From Cheiracanthium punctorium (taxonomy: Eukaryota; Arthropoda; Arachnida; Araneae; Cheiracanthiidae): a stretch of 64,000 bases of DNA. Location: assembly GCA_038373885.1 (NCBI GenBank), contig JAWZYV010012340.1, forward strand, positions 1 to 64,000, read 5' to 3'. Positions 35,330 to 47,180 of the stretch are shown here, one piece after another. The notes below the pieces were generated by a model. It was not told the DNA's origin and ran no database searches. It saw only the letters and a list, made by a program, of their open reading frames with translations. The position numbers and the translations under genes are program-made. The first letter of the stretch is position 1. Each line of letters starts with the position of its first letter.

Positions 35330-36258
35330 TCGACCTGGTTAGGTAAACCCAATTGATAGCATACTTTCAAAAAATAGTTAAATTTACCCTCCCAAATACA
35401 TTTTTTTTATCGTATTTTCTGATTATTCAAAAAGAAAGTTAAACTATAGTTGCTGGGGGGATAAAACACAATTTTGAGGAACGGTGTAGTTCGACTCTCT
35501 GGTATATTTTGCTAACTGGGGTACTCACAACTGTACCCCACTATAATGCACTCCCTTTACGAAAAAAAAAAGAAATCAATAAAATAAAATAAAGTAAATG
35601 GGGGGAGCAGGGATACTGCTGATCGGATCGAATGCATGCGAGTAATATATCTGACTAACTGACTATATCTTGTTAACATCCGCGTTTAAGAATTTAATTT
35701 TATGATTAATGAAAGAATCCTGGGCGCTATTATCATTGCTTGTAGAGGGAGGGTGCAAGTCAGGGGCTCTTGCAACAGAAAGTTATTAAGGTTGAACCAC
35801 TTCTATGTTAACCATTATAACTATAAACCATTACGATAATATGTATTTTTCCTGGAAGCTAAGGGAGGATAACGACTCTCCCTCAGCTGCCAGGCCCCAT
35901 TGATATGGATGCCCTTAGAAAGAACACACATATTCTAAAATATCTCGACTTTTTAGTAGAGGTCTGAGCCGCACAGAAATTTTGCGGCGGCGGTGCGTTG
36001 CGGCGAGGGAAAAGTTTTGAGAAAAGTTTTGAGTTTAGTGAAAATGGGTGTATAATGGGTGTATAAATACATATAGATATATACAAAAAAAATCGACGTT
36101 AAATGAGATTTTTTAAAGACTATAAAAATTAGTCTTGAGTATGAGCTTACCGTTCTGGTACACCTTTAAAATATTTCTACTGTAAAACAGAAAGAATAGA
36201 TTTTTCTCGAAATCTAATAGGTTTATGAAGTTTATATTGCACATTCAAGATGTATTTA
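35330..36258. other. No supported gene
   Basis: AT-rich, with a GC-rich patch at 35975-36010 (GCGGCGGCGGTGCGTTGCGG) and no feature I can name. Confidence 0.45.
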
Positions 36259-36345
36259 CACTCATGTCCATAAATTAAGGATAATGAAGTTCAGGCAAAG
36301 AAAGAGAAAGAAGCAAAACAAATTTGACTTATTTGTAAAGTCTAT

Positions 36346-36929
36346 AAAGCTGTTATCAGACGACGCATTTTCGCCCTTCAAAATGCTCGTACAACTCTTT
36401 CGGCTTTCATTTTCCTTGTCAAAAGCAAGGTATAGGGTTGTATTGCAAGGCAAGAAAAGGATCTGTTGGATTGGCACGGGGTTGCCGATTTGGCGACGTT
36501 ATCGCTCGTTTTGTGACAAAACAGTTATTACGTCATCGCTGTTTTTGTCACAAAAATCACTCGTCCTGTCGCGCCCCACATTGACATTGACGGTGGAATT
36601 CGAAGGTTCATTTTTAAGTAAATACAGTAAAAAAGTTTATAATGGTTTTTGATTTGCACTTCGGAAATAAAATCGGCTTCTATTTCCGCCATCCACATTG
36701 CAGGCATGGAGGTCGCCATCTTGAATGAAGGCGTGGACAGTGTCTAGAGCTCTGATTGGCTGATTTCGCCATTCATACCAAACATTTTTCAACATTGTTC
36801 AAAACAGTCCGGTGTCAGGGGAAATACTATCACACAACGGTTTTCGCCTGACTGAAGGGCAAAACTGCAGTACAAAAGTGTTGTACGTGCATTTTGCAGT
36901 GCGTAGAGCTCTCGTGTGATAGCACCTTA
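36346..36929. mobile_element. Nested MITE inside Tc1 copy 1
   Basis: It is absent from Tc1 copy 2, where GTCTAT joins TTATTAAAC. Ends AAAGCTGTTATCAGACGA and TCTCGTGTGATAGCACCTT match as an imperfect inverted repeat (12 of 15 positions from GCTGTTATCAGACGA). It contains a TTTTGTGACAAAAC / TTTTTGTCACAAAA hairpin (36511-36555). The exact target duplication cannot be set because one or two bases differ at the junction. Confidence 0.8.
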
Positions 36930-37069
36930 AATTAAACAAAAAGTAAAGAGCAAAAAAAAGATGCTATATGTTTGACATAATTAATAAGAATTGCAAGTTT
37001 TACTCCCTTGACCAAATTTCAAAAAAGAACCTATTTACAAAAAACAGTATAACATGGTTAGTAGGATGG

Positions 37070-38098
37070 TTAATACGGAGTATGTCTCCCGGACGATGCA
37101 ATACAGGCCTGACAACGCCTAGGCATGCTGAGTATCAAATGATCAATCTGATCTTGGGGAATATTACACCACTCATCAAGCAATGCACTCCGAAGTTCCG
37201 GTAGACAGGTGGGAGGGGGTTGACGGGCTGCAATTCGTCGGCCAAGCATATCCCACACATGCTCTATTGGATTCAAGTCCGGTGAGTATGCTGGCCAATG
37301 CATACGGGTGATATCCTCCGATTGAAGGCATTCGTCTACAATGTTTGCACGGTGAGGACGGGTGTTGTCATCCATAAATACAAATTCAGCACCCATGGCG
37401 CCCCGGAACAAACGTACATGTTGTTCCAGAATGACATCCCGATAGATGTGGCCTGTCATTGGTACACTCTGAACATGCAGGTCAGTTCTGGAACCAAGAA
37501 TAATTCCTCTCCAAACGAGCCATCCTGCACCACCGTAACGGTGTCTTTCAAAGGTGTTCTCTTGGTGGTAACGGGTACCTGGCGCTCTCCAGATGAATGT
37601 CCGGCGAGAATCAGACAACAAACTAAACCTGGACTCGTCGGAAAACATCACACAAGACCACTGTTGCGGTGTCCACAATGCATGCTCTCTACTCCAGGTT
37701 AATCGCAGGCGACAGTGAGTTGCGGTAAGTGGAACACATCTGACAGGCCTACGAGCATATAGACCAATGTGTTCTAAGCGTCTGTACACGGTCTGCCTTG
37801 AAACTGTCGTACCGGTAGCTGAAGAGAGCTGACGAGACAGGTCTGATGCTGTACTCCGTCTGTTTCTTTTGGCAGTAACTGCCAAATAGCGGTCCTCATT
37901 CGGCATTGTAACTCGGGGGCGACCTGTGCTGTAACGTCTACTCACATTACCATCATCTTGGAATCGTTGCCAAAGCCTGGAGATGACACTCTGGGCGATT
38001 CCAAGTTCCTCGGATACTTCCAGCTGGGTACGTCCACATTCCAGTCGTCCGATAATTCTGCCACATAAAACATCATCCAAATGTCTCCTTTGTGCCAT
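37070..38098 (-). CDS. Tc1-type DD34E transposase, full-length reading frame
   Basis: The frame is open upstream to 38272, but the family start is MAQRRHLDD, so I place the start at 38098, giving 342 residues, a normal Tc1 size. Order of parts: helix-turn-helix (about residues 8-45: RIIGRLECGRTQLEVSEELG, QSVISRLWQRF), GRPR minor-groove linker, second HTH (TASDLSRQL ... VSRQTVYRRL), then the catalytic domain. The first Asp is in MFSDESRFSL, the second in FMDDNTRPHR, and Glu in SPDLNPIEHVWD; there are 34 residues between the second Asp and the Glu. The glycine-rich box reads LVWRGIILG; copy 2 has the more usual VWGGI, so Gly to Arg may weaken this protein. The enzyme would cut and paste the element at TA sites in the nucleus. 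No stop or frameshift is present, so it might be recently active. Expression is unknown. Confidence 0.93.
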   Translation of the reverse strand: MAQRRHLDDVLCGRIIGRLECGRTQLEVSEELGIAQSVISRLWQRFQDDGNVSRRYSTGRPRVTMPNEDRYLAVTAKRNRRSTASDLSRQLSSATGTTVSRQTVYRRLEHIGLYARRPVRCVPLTATHCRLRLTWSREHALWTPQQWSCVMFSDESRFSLLSDSRRTFIWRAPGTRYHQENTFERHRYGGAGWLVWRGIILGSRTDLHVQSVPMTGHIYRDVILEQHVRLFRGAMGAEFVFMDDNTRPHRANIVDECLQSEDITRMHWPAYSPDLNPIEHVWDMLGRRIAARQPPPTCLPELRSALLDEWCNIPQDQIDHLILSMPRRCQACIASSGRHTPY

Positions 38099-38350
38099 AA
38101 CTATGCGGTTTTTGCACTGAAAGGCTTTCACAGCGCTTGTGAACAATTTTACTTCTTTGCCACGATTCCTTAAATACCCCTCTCTTACACTCTCGTCATT
38201 GTGACGTACCATCCACGCCATCTGGTGGTTTCCTGTAATTTGCATATTCTTCTTCAAGATGTGTGTGATCATTCCACAGGTGAAATTTTTATTTTAGAGA
38301 TAAATTTCTGTGTGATTCTGAATTATCCTTAATTTATGGACATGAGTGTA

Positions 38351-40533
38351 GTTATCGGTACATGATTGATTCATTATTTACTTTTTAGCTTTTTCTCCTT
38401 CATAATCTAATCCAGAACTATTCCAAACCGGTAAGATTATGTTCTTTTAAGGTATAATGCAATGTTTATACACTTTTTAAAGCAATCAAATTACGCCACT
38501 ACCTCAAAAAATTTTAATTATATCTTTAGCAGCGTTATGAAGTATCCAGGAAAAAATTATTAAATAGTAAATGCCAAAGTTTTTTAATTTTTTTAGAAAG
38601 AGAGGCAAATTTTGCAATGAAATGCCTTTTTTTACCCCCTTAAAATGCATTAGAGATACTTTTTTAAAATTTTTATATTAATAAGAGTGCAGACTACAAC
38701 TAGTGAAAAATCCTTCTGTTGCAGTTTGTTTGTTACCGCCTCACGAGGGCAGATCTTTAACATCAGTGTTCTACAGTTAAATTACAAATTCGAGTAAAAA
38801 CAATGCAGAGTATAAATTGTGAAGAAAGCAATTATTTATTTATTTACAATTAACAAAAACATGCATATAGTTTTAAACTGCTGAATTGTATTTTAAGCAT
38901 ATTTTCATGTTTGCGTAATACAGATATGAATAACTCAATTTAATATCGAAATTGCACACCAGATAATCCATTTTCGGTACAGACTATCTCATATCTAAGC
39001 AGGCACAAGTTCGGTGAATAACCTCTTACAGTAAACAATAACAGTTACTGTTTCTGTAACTCACATCCCCAAAAGTAACTAGCCAGACAATATGCCCAAT
39101 TTCATCGTAACAAAATAAAAAGCACGTGTAGCCTTCAGTAGTAGCAATACTTGATTCCGTTTTCCCCGCTGGTAGCAAAGCAAATATTTCTCTTTAAACG
39201 AAGAAAATACCCTTTACTTTGACAATACTGAGCAAAATATATGGACACTTGAATAAGCAAAAGTCAGAAGAGGAACGGTGTCAATTTCGTTCAACACCTA
39301 CACGATTTAATGTACTAATCTTTAACAGGTGCGTAGGCAAAGGTGACTGATCGGACTGCACCTACCTCCAAAATGAAGTAAGGGCCATACCGATTTTTTT
39401 AAATGCATTTCCAACGGCAAAGATTTTAAACTCTATTTATCAATTTCTTTTTTATTCATTCTTATGAACACTTTTAAGTAAAAATAAAATAAAATATTAA
39501 TCCTTTAAAAAAAGGGGGTTATTTTGACTTTTGTCGACTCTATTGCTTTCCAGTTTTTGACTTTTCAGCCAACTCCTAAACGGAATCCTGGTTGCGTCCT
39601 GGTAAAGCAGGTTGAAACATCATTTAATGAGGAGATTTCTAAAGCATTAAATAACTAATTTATATCAAAATTTCTAATGCAGAAGTAAACTGTTGATTTT
39701 TCTATTAAAATAAAAGAAAAAAATCCCTGTTGTTGATAGCTTATATTAAATTTTTCTATGAAATTATGGCCGCGGCGCACCGGCTTAGAACCCGGCGGCT
39801 GCGCAGACATCTACTTTCTAGGAACAACAATTTTTAATACAAGATGTGAATTTTTATTTTGTCATCCGCCTACTTCTTACTTCAGAAAGAATTTCCATAA
39901 TAAATGAAGAAACGGAAATTCTTGCCTAGTAAGGCAATTTCACCACACCCGTGGCGGACGCTAAATTGCAACAACACTGACGAAATAACTTAGTTAAAGG
40001 AAATGAATAAATGTGGAAGTGCAACTTTTTTTTTTCTGTTTCTCACTATAAAGGATGTATCTCTGATCCAAGAAAAATCGTATTCGACTTGGGGCGTTTG
40101 GGAAAAGACGGAAATCCTTAGCGTTCTTTAATGATTCGAAATGAGAAATTATAAAATCCTTCTCAAAAGTGCATTTCTATTCTTACTGAAGATAGTGGTG
40201 TTTTCAGATAAGATTTTTGCACACTCAGGAAAATATATTGGTGATGCTACAAAATACAAGATGTTTAAAAAGGAGCGGCAACTACCAAACTAGAGAAGTT
40301 ACAATCTTTTTGAGTAAGCTAAATCCAAAATAACACCTGAAGAATGTGAAATTATACATGTTTAAATTGGCCAGTTATGACACTCCCTAAACTAAGGATA
40401 AATGGGAGAAGGAAGTTCTTTTTTTCGACGAACAAATATATTCGACCACCCTCGTGTGAGGTAGGGTGACATTGACCCTCCATTTAAAATTTGCCTTCAC
40501 TTCACTAGATGTGACTTTCCAAGCACATCCTTA
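38351..40533. other. No supported gene
   Basis: AT-rich. No frame with recognisable content and no clear repeats by eye. Confidence 0.5.
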
Positions 40534-40541
40534 ATGTAACA

Positions 40542-40699
40542 CAGGTATGGGCAACCTTTGAAAAGTTGCGGGCCAAACTTCAGGATCTTAACGAAGTCGC
40601 CGGCCATACAATTGAGATTTATATGGGATTTTGATTGGCTTATATGTGTTTTATACGGGGCTTTGGTACGTTTCGTGGGCCAGAGATTGCCCATATGTG
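40542..40699. mobile_element. hAT-type MITE with perfect 8-bp TSD
   Basis: Ends CAGGTATGGGCAACCTTT and GAGATTGCCCATATGTG form an imperfect TIR, with TTGCGGGCCAAAC / GTGGGCCAG-type inner inverted blocks. The octamer ATGTAACA is present on both sides (40534-40541 and 40700-40707). 158 bp, non-coding. The start resembles the CAGGGGTGGGCAAC termini of hAT elements. Confidence 0.9.
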
Positions 40700-40734
40700 A
40701 TGTAACACATGGCCGGTAGGGTGGGCCAAAAATT

Positions 40735-41060
40735 TTTTAAAAATCACTTTTCTAATAGTGCGAAAAAGGTTTCTCTGGGTTCAATAAAAACGGTGTAAAA
40801 TATTATTGTGATGGGATAATATCTCCTGCCTCCGCATCGGCCTTGAAATTTCGGAATTTGGATAAAAATAGGCACTTTTCACTCGGCACAAAAAACATAA
40901 TTATTTTTCCCTATTCTTATTCTAATAGTGCGGGAAATGAGCCAACTGCGTTTAATAATGTATGCCTAAATTATTTTTCCGATCAAATAATATCTTCTGT
41001 CTTCCCATCGCACTTTAAATTTTGCAATTCTTGACGAAAAATGCACTTTATCACGTAAAT
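40735..41060 (+). repeat. Diverged tandem duplication
   Basis: Two successive segments of about 180 bp share TCTAATAGTGCG, a CAATAAAAACGG / TTTAATAATG-type region, ATAATATCTYCTG and a GCACTTT end (AATAGGCACTTTTCAC versus AAATGCACTTTATCAC). Confidence 0.5.
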
Positions 41061-42260
41061 GCAACATTAGCGCTTTGTGGCCGGCACAGAAGAAAAGAAA
41101 GGATAGTTTAGTTCCTTCAACTGTTGATCGCGCTGTTGGAATTTCATTCTTAGTACTGTTAAGTCACCTTGGACAACTGACGTAGATATGTACTGTTTAT
41201 CATTCGTGCAACTGAGTCTAAGTGCATGGAGCACCAGACCTGATTCAATCATGCCGAGTTTGGAAAGGTCTCAAAAAAAAAATCATTACCACTAAAGTTT
41301 TTTAACAGGAAATCTAAGCATTTCACCGAGTAGCATGCACAAAGCAACAAATTTCTTCGAACTTAATCGAATATTTTGAAGGGATTTAAAGAAATATTTC
41401 TGAACAGCTAACAACTGACCGTGACGTCATATCTGTTAATACCTCATGGAAATGTGGTATGATTCAGAATTTGGAAACTGAAACTTTGGTAGGCTTTTGC
41501 AGTGGACTGTATGTCTCCTTCATTTTACTGAACAAAATGTACGTCTTTTTCGATCGACAAACGGCGAAAAAATACTTCATGCAGTCAGGGCCGATCCCAG
41601 AAGAAAATCTGAGGGGGGAGGGTGAAGAGAGGTAAATTGTCGACTGAAAAAGTAGATTTGCCGATTCAATTCCCAAGTTGGACCACCTTCATATATTGAT
41701 ATTGGATAGTTTTCCGGGGAACAGAACGTGCCCATAACATAAAAATGGCACAAATACATCTGTAAGTTGTACAGAGGATGACGCAAAAGTTCGACTTTCA
41801 GACAACTCACATTATTAACGCATTGACGACCAACCTGGCTTTTATATTAATAAAGCGTATTACATTAATAAATTGCTGGGAGGAGAATGAAAAATGCAGA
41901 ATTTTCCACAAAAAGGCTCGATTACTATCACTTTTGGAACAAAAATTGCAGTTTTCATTGCAGAGATGGTTATATCCCTGACGCTGTTACAAGTAATTAA
42001 ATTTACATAGCATATTCATAACTTTTAATTTAGTCATAAAATACTCTCTCAGGAATGAAAAAAAATATTTGCCTATCCGTATGCTTGACAAAACTGTCAG
42101 TGCGCCGTAGTTTGGGTTGGCGGAAAGGAATTTGCGGTGACCCTGAATGGAGTCTTTACATTAACTTAAAAAGAGGAAAGGAAGTCATAACGAGAGCACT
42201 GATTTTCTCTTTTCAACACTGTCTTATTTGCGTATATACTATTGCATACCTGCCAGCTCT
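41061..42260. other. No supported gene
   Basis: A 61-codon minus frame at 41067-41252 has fairly balanced composition (RMKFQQRDQQLKELN) and could be an exon or transposon scrap, but I do not recognise it. Other frames are unremarkable. Confidence 0.4.
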
Positions 42261-42269
42261 CCTGGATTT

Positions 42270-42420
42270 TTCAGGAGACCTTTACAATAGGGTACATGGT
42301 TTGGTACATTTCATTCTATAAAAATTCGATCGATGCATATTTACGGCAGTTGGAGCACGAGCAGCCAGACAAGCTGAAAGCATAAACATTTCAACTTCTT
42401 TAGAAAGTGTTAAAAAATAA
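42270..42420 (+). repeat. R1 repeat, diverged copy
   Basis: AATAGGGTACATGGTTTGGT, AAAATTCGATCGATGCATAT and TTACGGCAGTTGGAGCACGA match the second half of R1. Confidence 0.5.
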
Positions 42421-42725
42421 AGGCTTACAAAGAATGTGAGGCTTACAGGGGGAAAAAACGGGAACAAAGAAAGTAATTTTAGCTCTAAAAGTTAATTTTT
42501 CCTGTAATTAAACAGAAAATGGAAGATTAAACAAATTGATTGTGAAGCTCCTAAAGTCGCGACCCCAGTATTTGCTCTGCTATGCCTTCCTATTTTAACG
42601 GCCCTGTGTTCTATACTCTTGCATTTTATCTCTTATTATAACTTACCCATCATCTTTCTAAAATCAAGTTAAATTGCAAAATTGGGGTTATTTCTATATG
42701 AATGACATGAAAGTAAATCATAATA

Positions 42726-44230
42726 CACTCATGTCCATAAATTAAGGATAATGAAGTTCAGGCAAAGAAAGAGAAAGAAGCAAAACAAATTTGACTTATT
42801 TGTAAAGTCTATTTATTAAACAAAAAGTAAAGAGCAAAAAAGATGCTATATGTTTGACATAATTAATAAAAATTGCAAGTTTTACTCCCTTGACCAAATT
42901 TCAAAAAAGAACCTATTTACAAAAAACAGTATAACATGGTTAGTAGGATGGTTAATACGGAGTATGTCTCCCGGACGATGCAATACAGGCCTGACAACGC
43001 CTAGGCATGCTGAGTATCAAATGATCAATCTGATCTTGGGGAATATTACACCACTCATCAAGCAATGCACTCCGAAGTTCCGGTAGACAGGTGGGAGGGG
43101 GTTGACGGGCTGCAATTCGTCGGCCAAGCATATCCCACACATGCTCTATTGGATTCAAGTCCGGTGAGAATGCTGGCCAATGCATACGGGTGATATCCTC
43201 CGATTGAAGGCATTCGTCTACAATGTTTTCACGGTGAGGACGGGTGTTGTCATCCATAAATACAAATTCAGCACCCATGGCGCCCCGGAACAAACGTACA
43301 TGTTGTTCCAGAATGACATCCCGATAGATGTGGCCTGTCATTGGTACACTCTGAACATGCAGGTCAGTTCTGGAACCAAGAATAATTCCTCCCCAAACAA
43401 GCCATCCTGCACCACCGTAACGGTGTCTTTCAAAGGTGTTCTCTTGGTGGTAACGGGTACCTGGCGCTCTCCAGATGAATGTCCGGCGAGAATCAGACTC
43501 CAAACTAAACCTGGACTCGTCGGAAAACATCATACAAGACCACTGTTGCGGTGTCCACAATGCATGCTCTCTACTCCAGGTTAATCGCAGGCGACAGTGA
43601 GTTGCGGTAGGTGGAACACATCTGACAGGCCTACGAGCATATAGACCAATGTGCCCTAAGCGTCTGTACACGGTCTGCCTTGAAATTGTCGTACCGGTAG
43701 CTGAAGGGAGCTGACGAGACAGGTCTGATGCTGTACTCCGTCTGTTTCTTTTGGCAGTAACTACCAAATAGCGGTCCTCATTCGGCGTTGTAACTCGGGG
43801 GCGACCTGTGCTGTAACGTCTACTCACATTACCATCATTTTGGAATCGTTGCTAAAGCCTGGAGATGACACTCTGGGCGATTCCAAGTTCCTCGGATACT
43901 TCCAGCTGGGTACGTCCACATTCCAGTCGTCCGATAATTCTGCCACGTAAAACATCATCCAAATGCCTCCTTTGTGCCATAATTATGCGGTTTTTGCACT
44001 GAAAGGCTTTCACAGCGCTTGTGAACAATTTTACTTCTTTGCCACTATTCCTTATATACCCCTCTCTTACACTCTCGTCATTGTGACGTACCATCCACGC
44101 CATCTGGTGGTTTCCTGTAATTTGCATATTCTTCTTCAAGATGTGTGTGATCATTCCACAGGTGAAATTTTTATTTTAGAGATCAGTTTCTCTGTGATTC
44201 TGAATTATCCTTAATTTATGGACATGAGTG
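42726..44230 (-). mobile_element. Tc1-family transposon, copy 2
   Basis: Same 27-bp TIRs as copy 1 and TA on both sides (42724-42725 and 44231-44232). 1505 bp, without the nested MITE. Near-identical to copy 1 throughout, so the two transposed recently relative to other repeats here. Both lie in the same orientation, about 4.4 kb apart. Confidence 0.95.
42952..43980 (-). pseudogene. Tc1-type DD34E transposase, single nonsense mutation
   Basis: Same protein as copy 1, starting at MAQRRHLDD (43980). Codon 43, Trp in copy 1 (SRLWQRF), is TAG here (43852-43854), which splits the gene between the first HTH and the linker. All three catalytic positions (FSDESRFSL, FMDDNTRPHR, PDLNPIEHVW with 34 residues between the last two) are intact, and the VWGGI box is the usual form. 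Other differences from copy 1 are scattered substitutions such as FSLE versus FSLL and HRE versus HRA. A downstream start inside the frame would lack the DNA-binding domain, so no active transposase is expected. Confidence 0.92.
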
Positions 44231-44331
44231 TAAAAAGTAGTACAAATATAATCTAAATATATAGTTACCAGATCGGTGATGATCTTTTTCTTGGAGAATG
44301 GAGCTCCAACAGTTCTTAGGGAAATTCTCCT

Positions 44332-44848
44332 TCCATTAAGACAGTTATTTCGTGTCTTCTTTTAGTCATTATCAAAACAATTACATATCACATTTTATGC
44401 ACTGCACTTTTTGTCGTTTTCTTTTGTTTACAACTAGTTTCATGTTTTTGTTTACAAATGGTTTCTGTCTTCAGTCTTAAAAATGAACAATGCAGCAAAC
44501 TTTACTTAATTTTGCTAAATGCTAGGGATTTATTTTACTCATTTACAAATTTATTTTACCCATTATTTTACCCCAAAAATGCATCCATTATGACAGTTAT
44601 TTCGTGTCTTCTTTTAGTCATTATCAAAACAACTACATATCACATTTTATGCACTGCCCTTTTCGTCGTTTTCTTTTGTTACAACTAGTTTCATGTATTT
44701 GTTTACAAATGGTTTAAGTCTTCAGTCTTAAAAATGCACATTGCAGCAAACTTTACTTAATTTTGCTAAATGCAAGAGATTTTTTTTTATAAATTTATTT
44801 TACCCATTTACAAATTTATTTTACCCATCATTTTACCCCAAAAATGCA
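44332..44848 (+). repeat. Tandem duplication, 252-bp period
   Basis: TCCATTA..GACAGTTATTTCGTGTC at 44332 recurs at 44584. The following blocks (TAGTCATTATCAAAAC, TTTATGCACTGC, GCAGCAAACTTTACTTAA, CCCCAAAAATGCAT) are repeated in order. Then come three or four shorter units of about 40 bp (TGTAATGTATTTTTG-CAG-CACTTCATTTTT) to about 45000. Confidence 0.8.
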
Positions 44849-45210
44849 TTGGAGTGCTTGAAAAATGGGTACGAAATTACTGCACCCATTTTTAAAGCAC
44901 TTCAATGTATTTTTGCAGTACTTCATTTTTGAAGCTCTGTAATGTATTTTTGCAGCACTTCATTTTTCAAGCGCTGTAATGTATTTTTGAAGAGCTACAA
45001 TTTATTGTTAGAGCCTTTACTTTTAAGGCACTTTTATCTTTGAAGTCTCCTTTTTTATTTTTGAATTATTTCTTTCGACTAAAATTTGAGAAAATTTCTC
45101 TAATTATTTGGGAAGTTCTATTTTCCAATACAGATAATTTTCTGTTTCTTCTCTGACTCCTGAATGAATTTACGACATTTTGAAGCATATTTTTTAACAT
45201 TATCTAGAAT

Positions 45211-45935
45211 CCACATGCAAAAACCCTTAACTGGTTAAAAATTTGTGACGCATCATTTTACTTTATAGCTCTATGAATTTTAAATATGGGTTTTAAAAAT
45301 AATGATATCATGTTTTGAGTGACGCCCTGCTGGGAATTTTAAAGACTTGTTTTTAAATTCCATTACAGTTACTTTCGTTTTATTTTCTAAAGAAGATTTA
45401 CGCATTTAAGCAATGCTTTTAATTATGAAATACACTGTCAAATATATCACACTTTCACTGAGTCTATATAATGTATTCAAATGAATTTATTTCAATAATT
45501 TAATTTATCTTTTGCGTCACGCTATCCAAAAGGGCAAGCAAAATTTTCATATACATTGCACTTAGTTTGGTTACTATGACACTAACTAAATATTTATGTA
45601 AACTTTACATGCCCTTTTGGATAGCGTGACGCAAAAGATAAATTAAATTATTGAAATAAATTCATTTGAATACATTATATAGACTCAGTGAAAGTGTGAT
45701 ATATTTGACAGTGTATTTCATAATTAACAGCATTTCTTAAATGCGTAAATCTTCTTTAAAAAATAAAACGAAAGTAACTGTAATGGAATTTAAAAACAAG
45801 TCTTTAAAATTCCCAGCAGGGCGTCACTCAAAACTTGATATCATTATTTTTAAGACCCATATTTAAAATTCATAGAGCTATAAAGTAAAATGATGCGTCA
45901 CAAATTTTTAACCAGTTAAGGGTTTTTGCATGTGG
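45211..45935. repeat. Large palindrome at the end of unit B
   Basis: The left arm 45211-45545 (from CCACATGCAAAAACCCTTAA) is inverted in the right arm 45602-45935, around a spacer of about 57 bp. Arms of about 334 bp look more than 90 percent identical by eye. Unit A has only one arm (13708-14045). The right arm is the start of unit B; the left arm is an extra copy in unit A orientation. Confidence 0.9.
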
Positions 45936-46313
45936 ATATCATTACTTTTTAAAGGTATGGTCAGAAGATAAAAAATTAGTTCCAAGGGCGAATTTCGGAA
46001 GTTTGCTTGACAATAAAGTTATGTAAATAAATATACAAATCTGTTTTCATGCAGTATCAGAGTATTCGATTAAAAAAGTCACAGCAAGTTCTTTTGTAAC
46101 ATGTAACAGAAAATTGACATATTTTTGTTAGAATTTTATATTAAGAGACATAATACTGATTATAATTAATTTTTTGAGAAATTTTCTATTTATAATTTGG
46201 GTCGAGTATAGATTAGTATCCCTGCCACCATCTCTGATTTTATTTCATAAATTTGCATTCAGTTTAATGCTAAACGTAAGTTAACATTTTCACTATAATT
46301 ATATAACTATTGG

Positions 46314-46547
46314 TCCCCATCAGTGGCCGAGCGCATAGCGCTCTGAACTGGGAGACGGAAGGTGCCTGGTTCGAAACCAAGTTGCATCCGCCGACCTAAT
46401 CGTTCGGAGTTTTCCGTGGTTTCCTCCAAAACAGCGTAAATACGGGTTAGGACCCCTTAGAAAGACCCCCACGGAGGGCACCCCACGTCTCGGCTTAGAG
46501 CCTACGTGTAGCTATAATCGGCCGTAATTCTAGAATAACAAAAACAA
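46314..46547 (+). repeat. tRNA-derived SINE with 14-bp target duplication
   Basis: It begins TCCCCATCAGTGGCCGAGCG (A-box-like TGGCCGAGCGCATAGCGC), has the B-box GGTTCGAAACC, the central block GGAGTTTTCCGTGGTTTCC, then GCGTAAATACGGGTTAGGAC, and an ACAAAAACAA tail. TATATAACTATTGG flanks it at 46300-46313 and 46548-46561. Confidence 0.88.
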
Positions 46548-46999
46548 TATATAACTATTGGTTCTATTGTTTTAATGCATTGTGATTCATTAATTTGCAT
46601 TCAGTTTAACGATAACCGTAAGTTAAGTTTCGTTAAAATTATTAATTTAATAATTTCGTTCTTAATTAATGTAATCTTGTTACTCATTCTATTATTTTAA
46701 TGCAATGTAATCTATTAATGCAATGTTTGCTTTCAGTTTAAAGCTATCTCTAAGTTAAATTTTTAACTATATTATGATACACTAAGTTTTTAACTAAGTT
46801 AATGATACATCTCAAAATTGTTGATTAAATTAATTAATGACTATAATCATTAATAAAATAGAAAATTACTCAAAATATTGTTTATAATTGGTTTTGTGTC
46901 GCTTTTTAGAAAACTAACTTCGTACTATGTTTGTTTTCTTATCAGTTGATAATTTCATTTTTTTAGAGAACGTTTAGATGAAGTACCAGTTTAAGAATA

Positions 47000-47180
47000 A
47001 GGGTCTTGCGCGGTTGACTTTCTTAGTGCTTCTGAAGCGTATTTACGTTACATCGTGAGAAAAACCGCCCCAAACTCCGAATTTTTAGATTATCAGCCAT
47101 CCGGTAGACCAGAACCCTGGACATTTATACTTCAGTTATCTACCATCTTCAGTATCTTATCAACTCGGCTCGGGTGGACA
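47000..47180 (-). repeat. SINE, 3'-truncated copy in unit B
   Basis: Homologue of 11195-11435: GAGCCGAGTTGATAAGATAC head on the minus strand and the CGTAAATACGCTTCAGAAGC centre. It stops at CGCGCAAGACCC, where unit A continues with a C-run and tail. Confidence 0.75.

Larger units (their letters stand above)
36259..38348 (-). mobile_element. Tc1-family transposon, copy 1, with intact transposase and a nested MITE
   Basis: Its 27-bp TIRs start CACTCATGTCCATAAATTAA at both ends. TA flanks it (36257-36258 and 38349-38350). Length 2090 bp against 1505 bp for the sister copy at 42726. The extra length is a nested element at 36346-36929, between the left TIR and the transposase stop codon. Confidence 0.95.

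Noticed and set aside
37298..37702. 134-codon plus-strand frame in both Tc1 copies (also 43180-43584)
   Set aside because: It is antisense to the conserved transposase catalytic domain and is a shadow frame.
41067..41252. 61-codon minus frame with balanced composition
   Set aside because: Possibly an exon or transposon scrap, but I recognise no motif and see no convincing splice sites.
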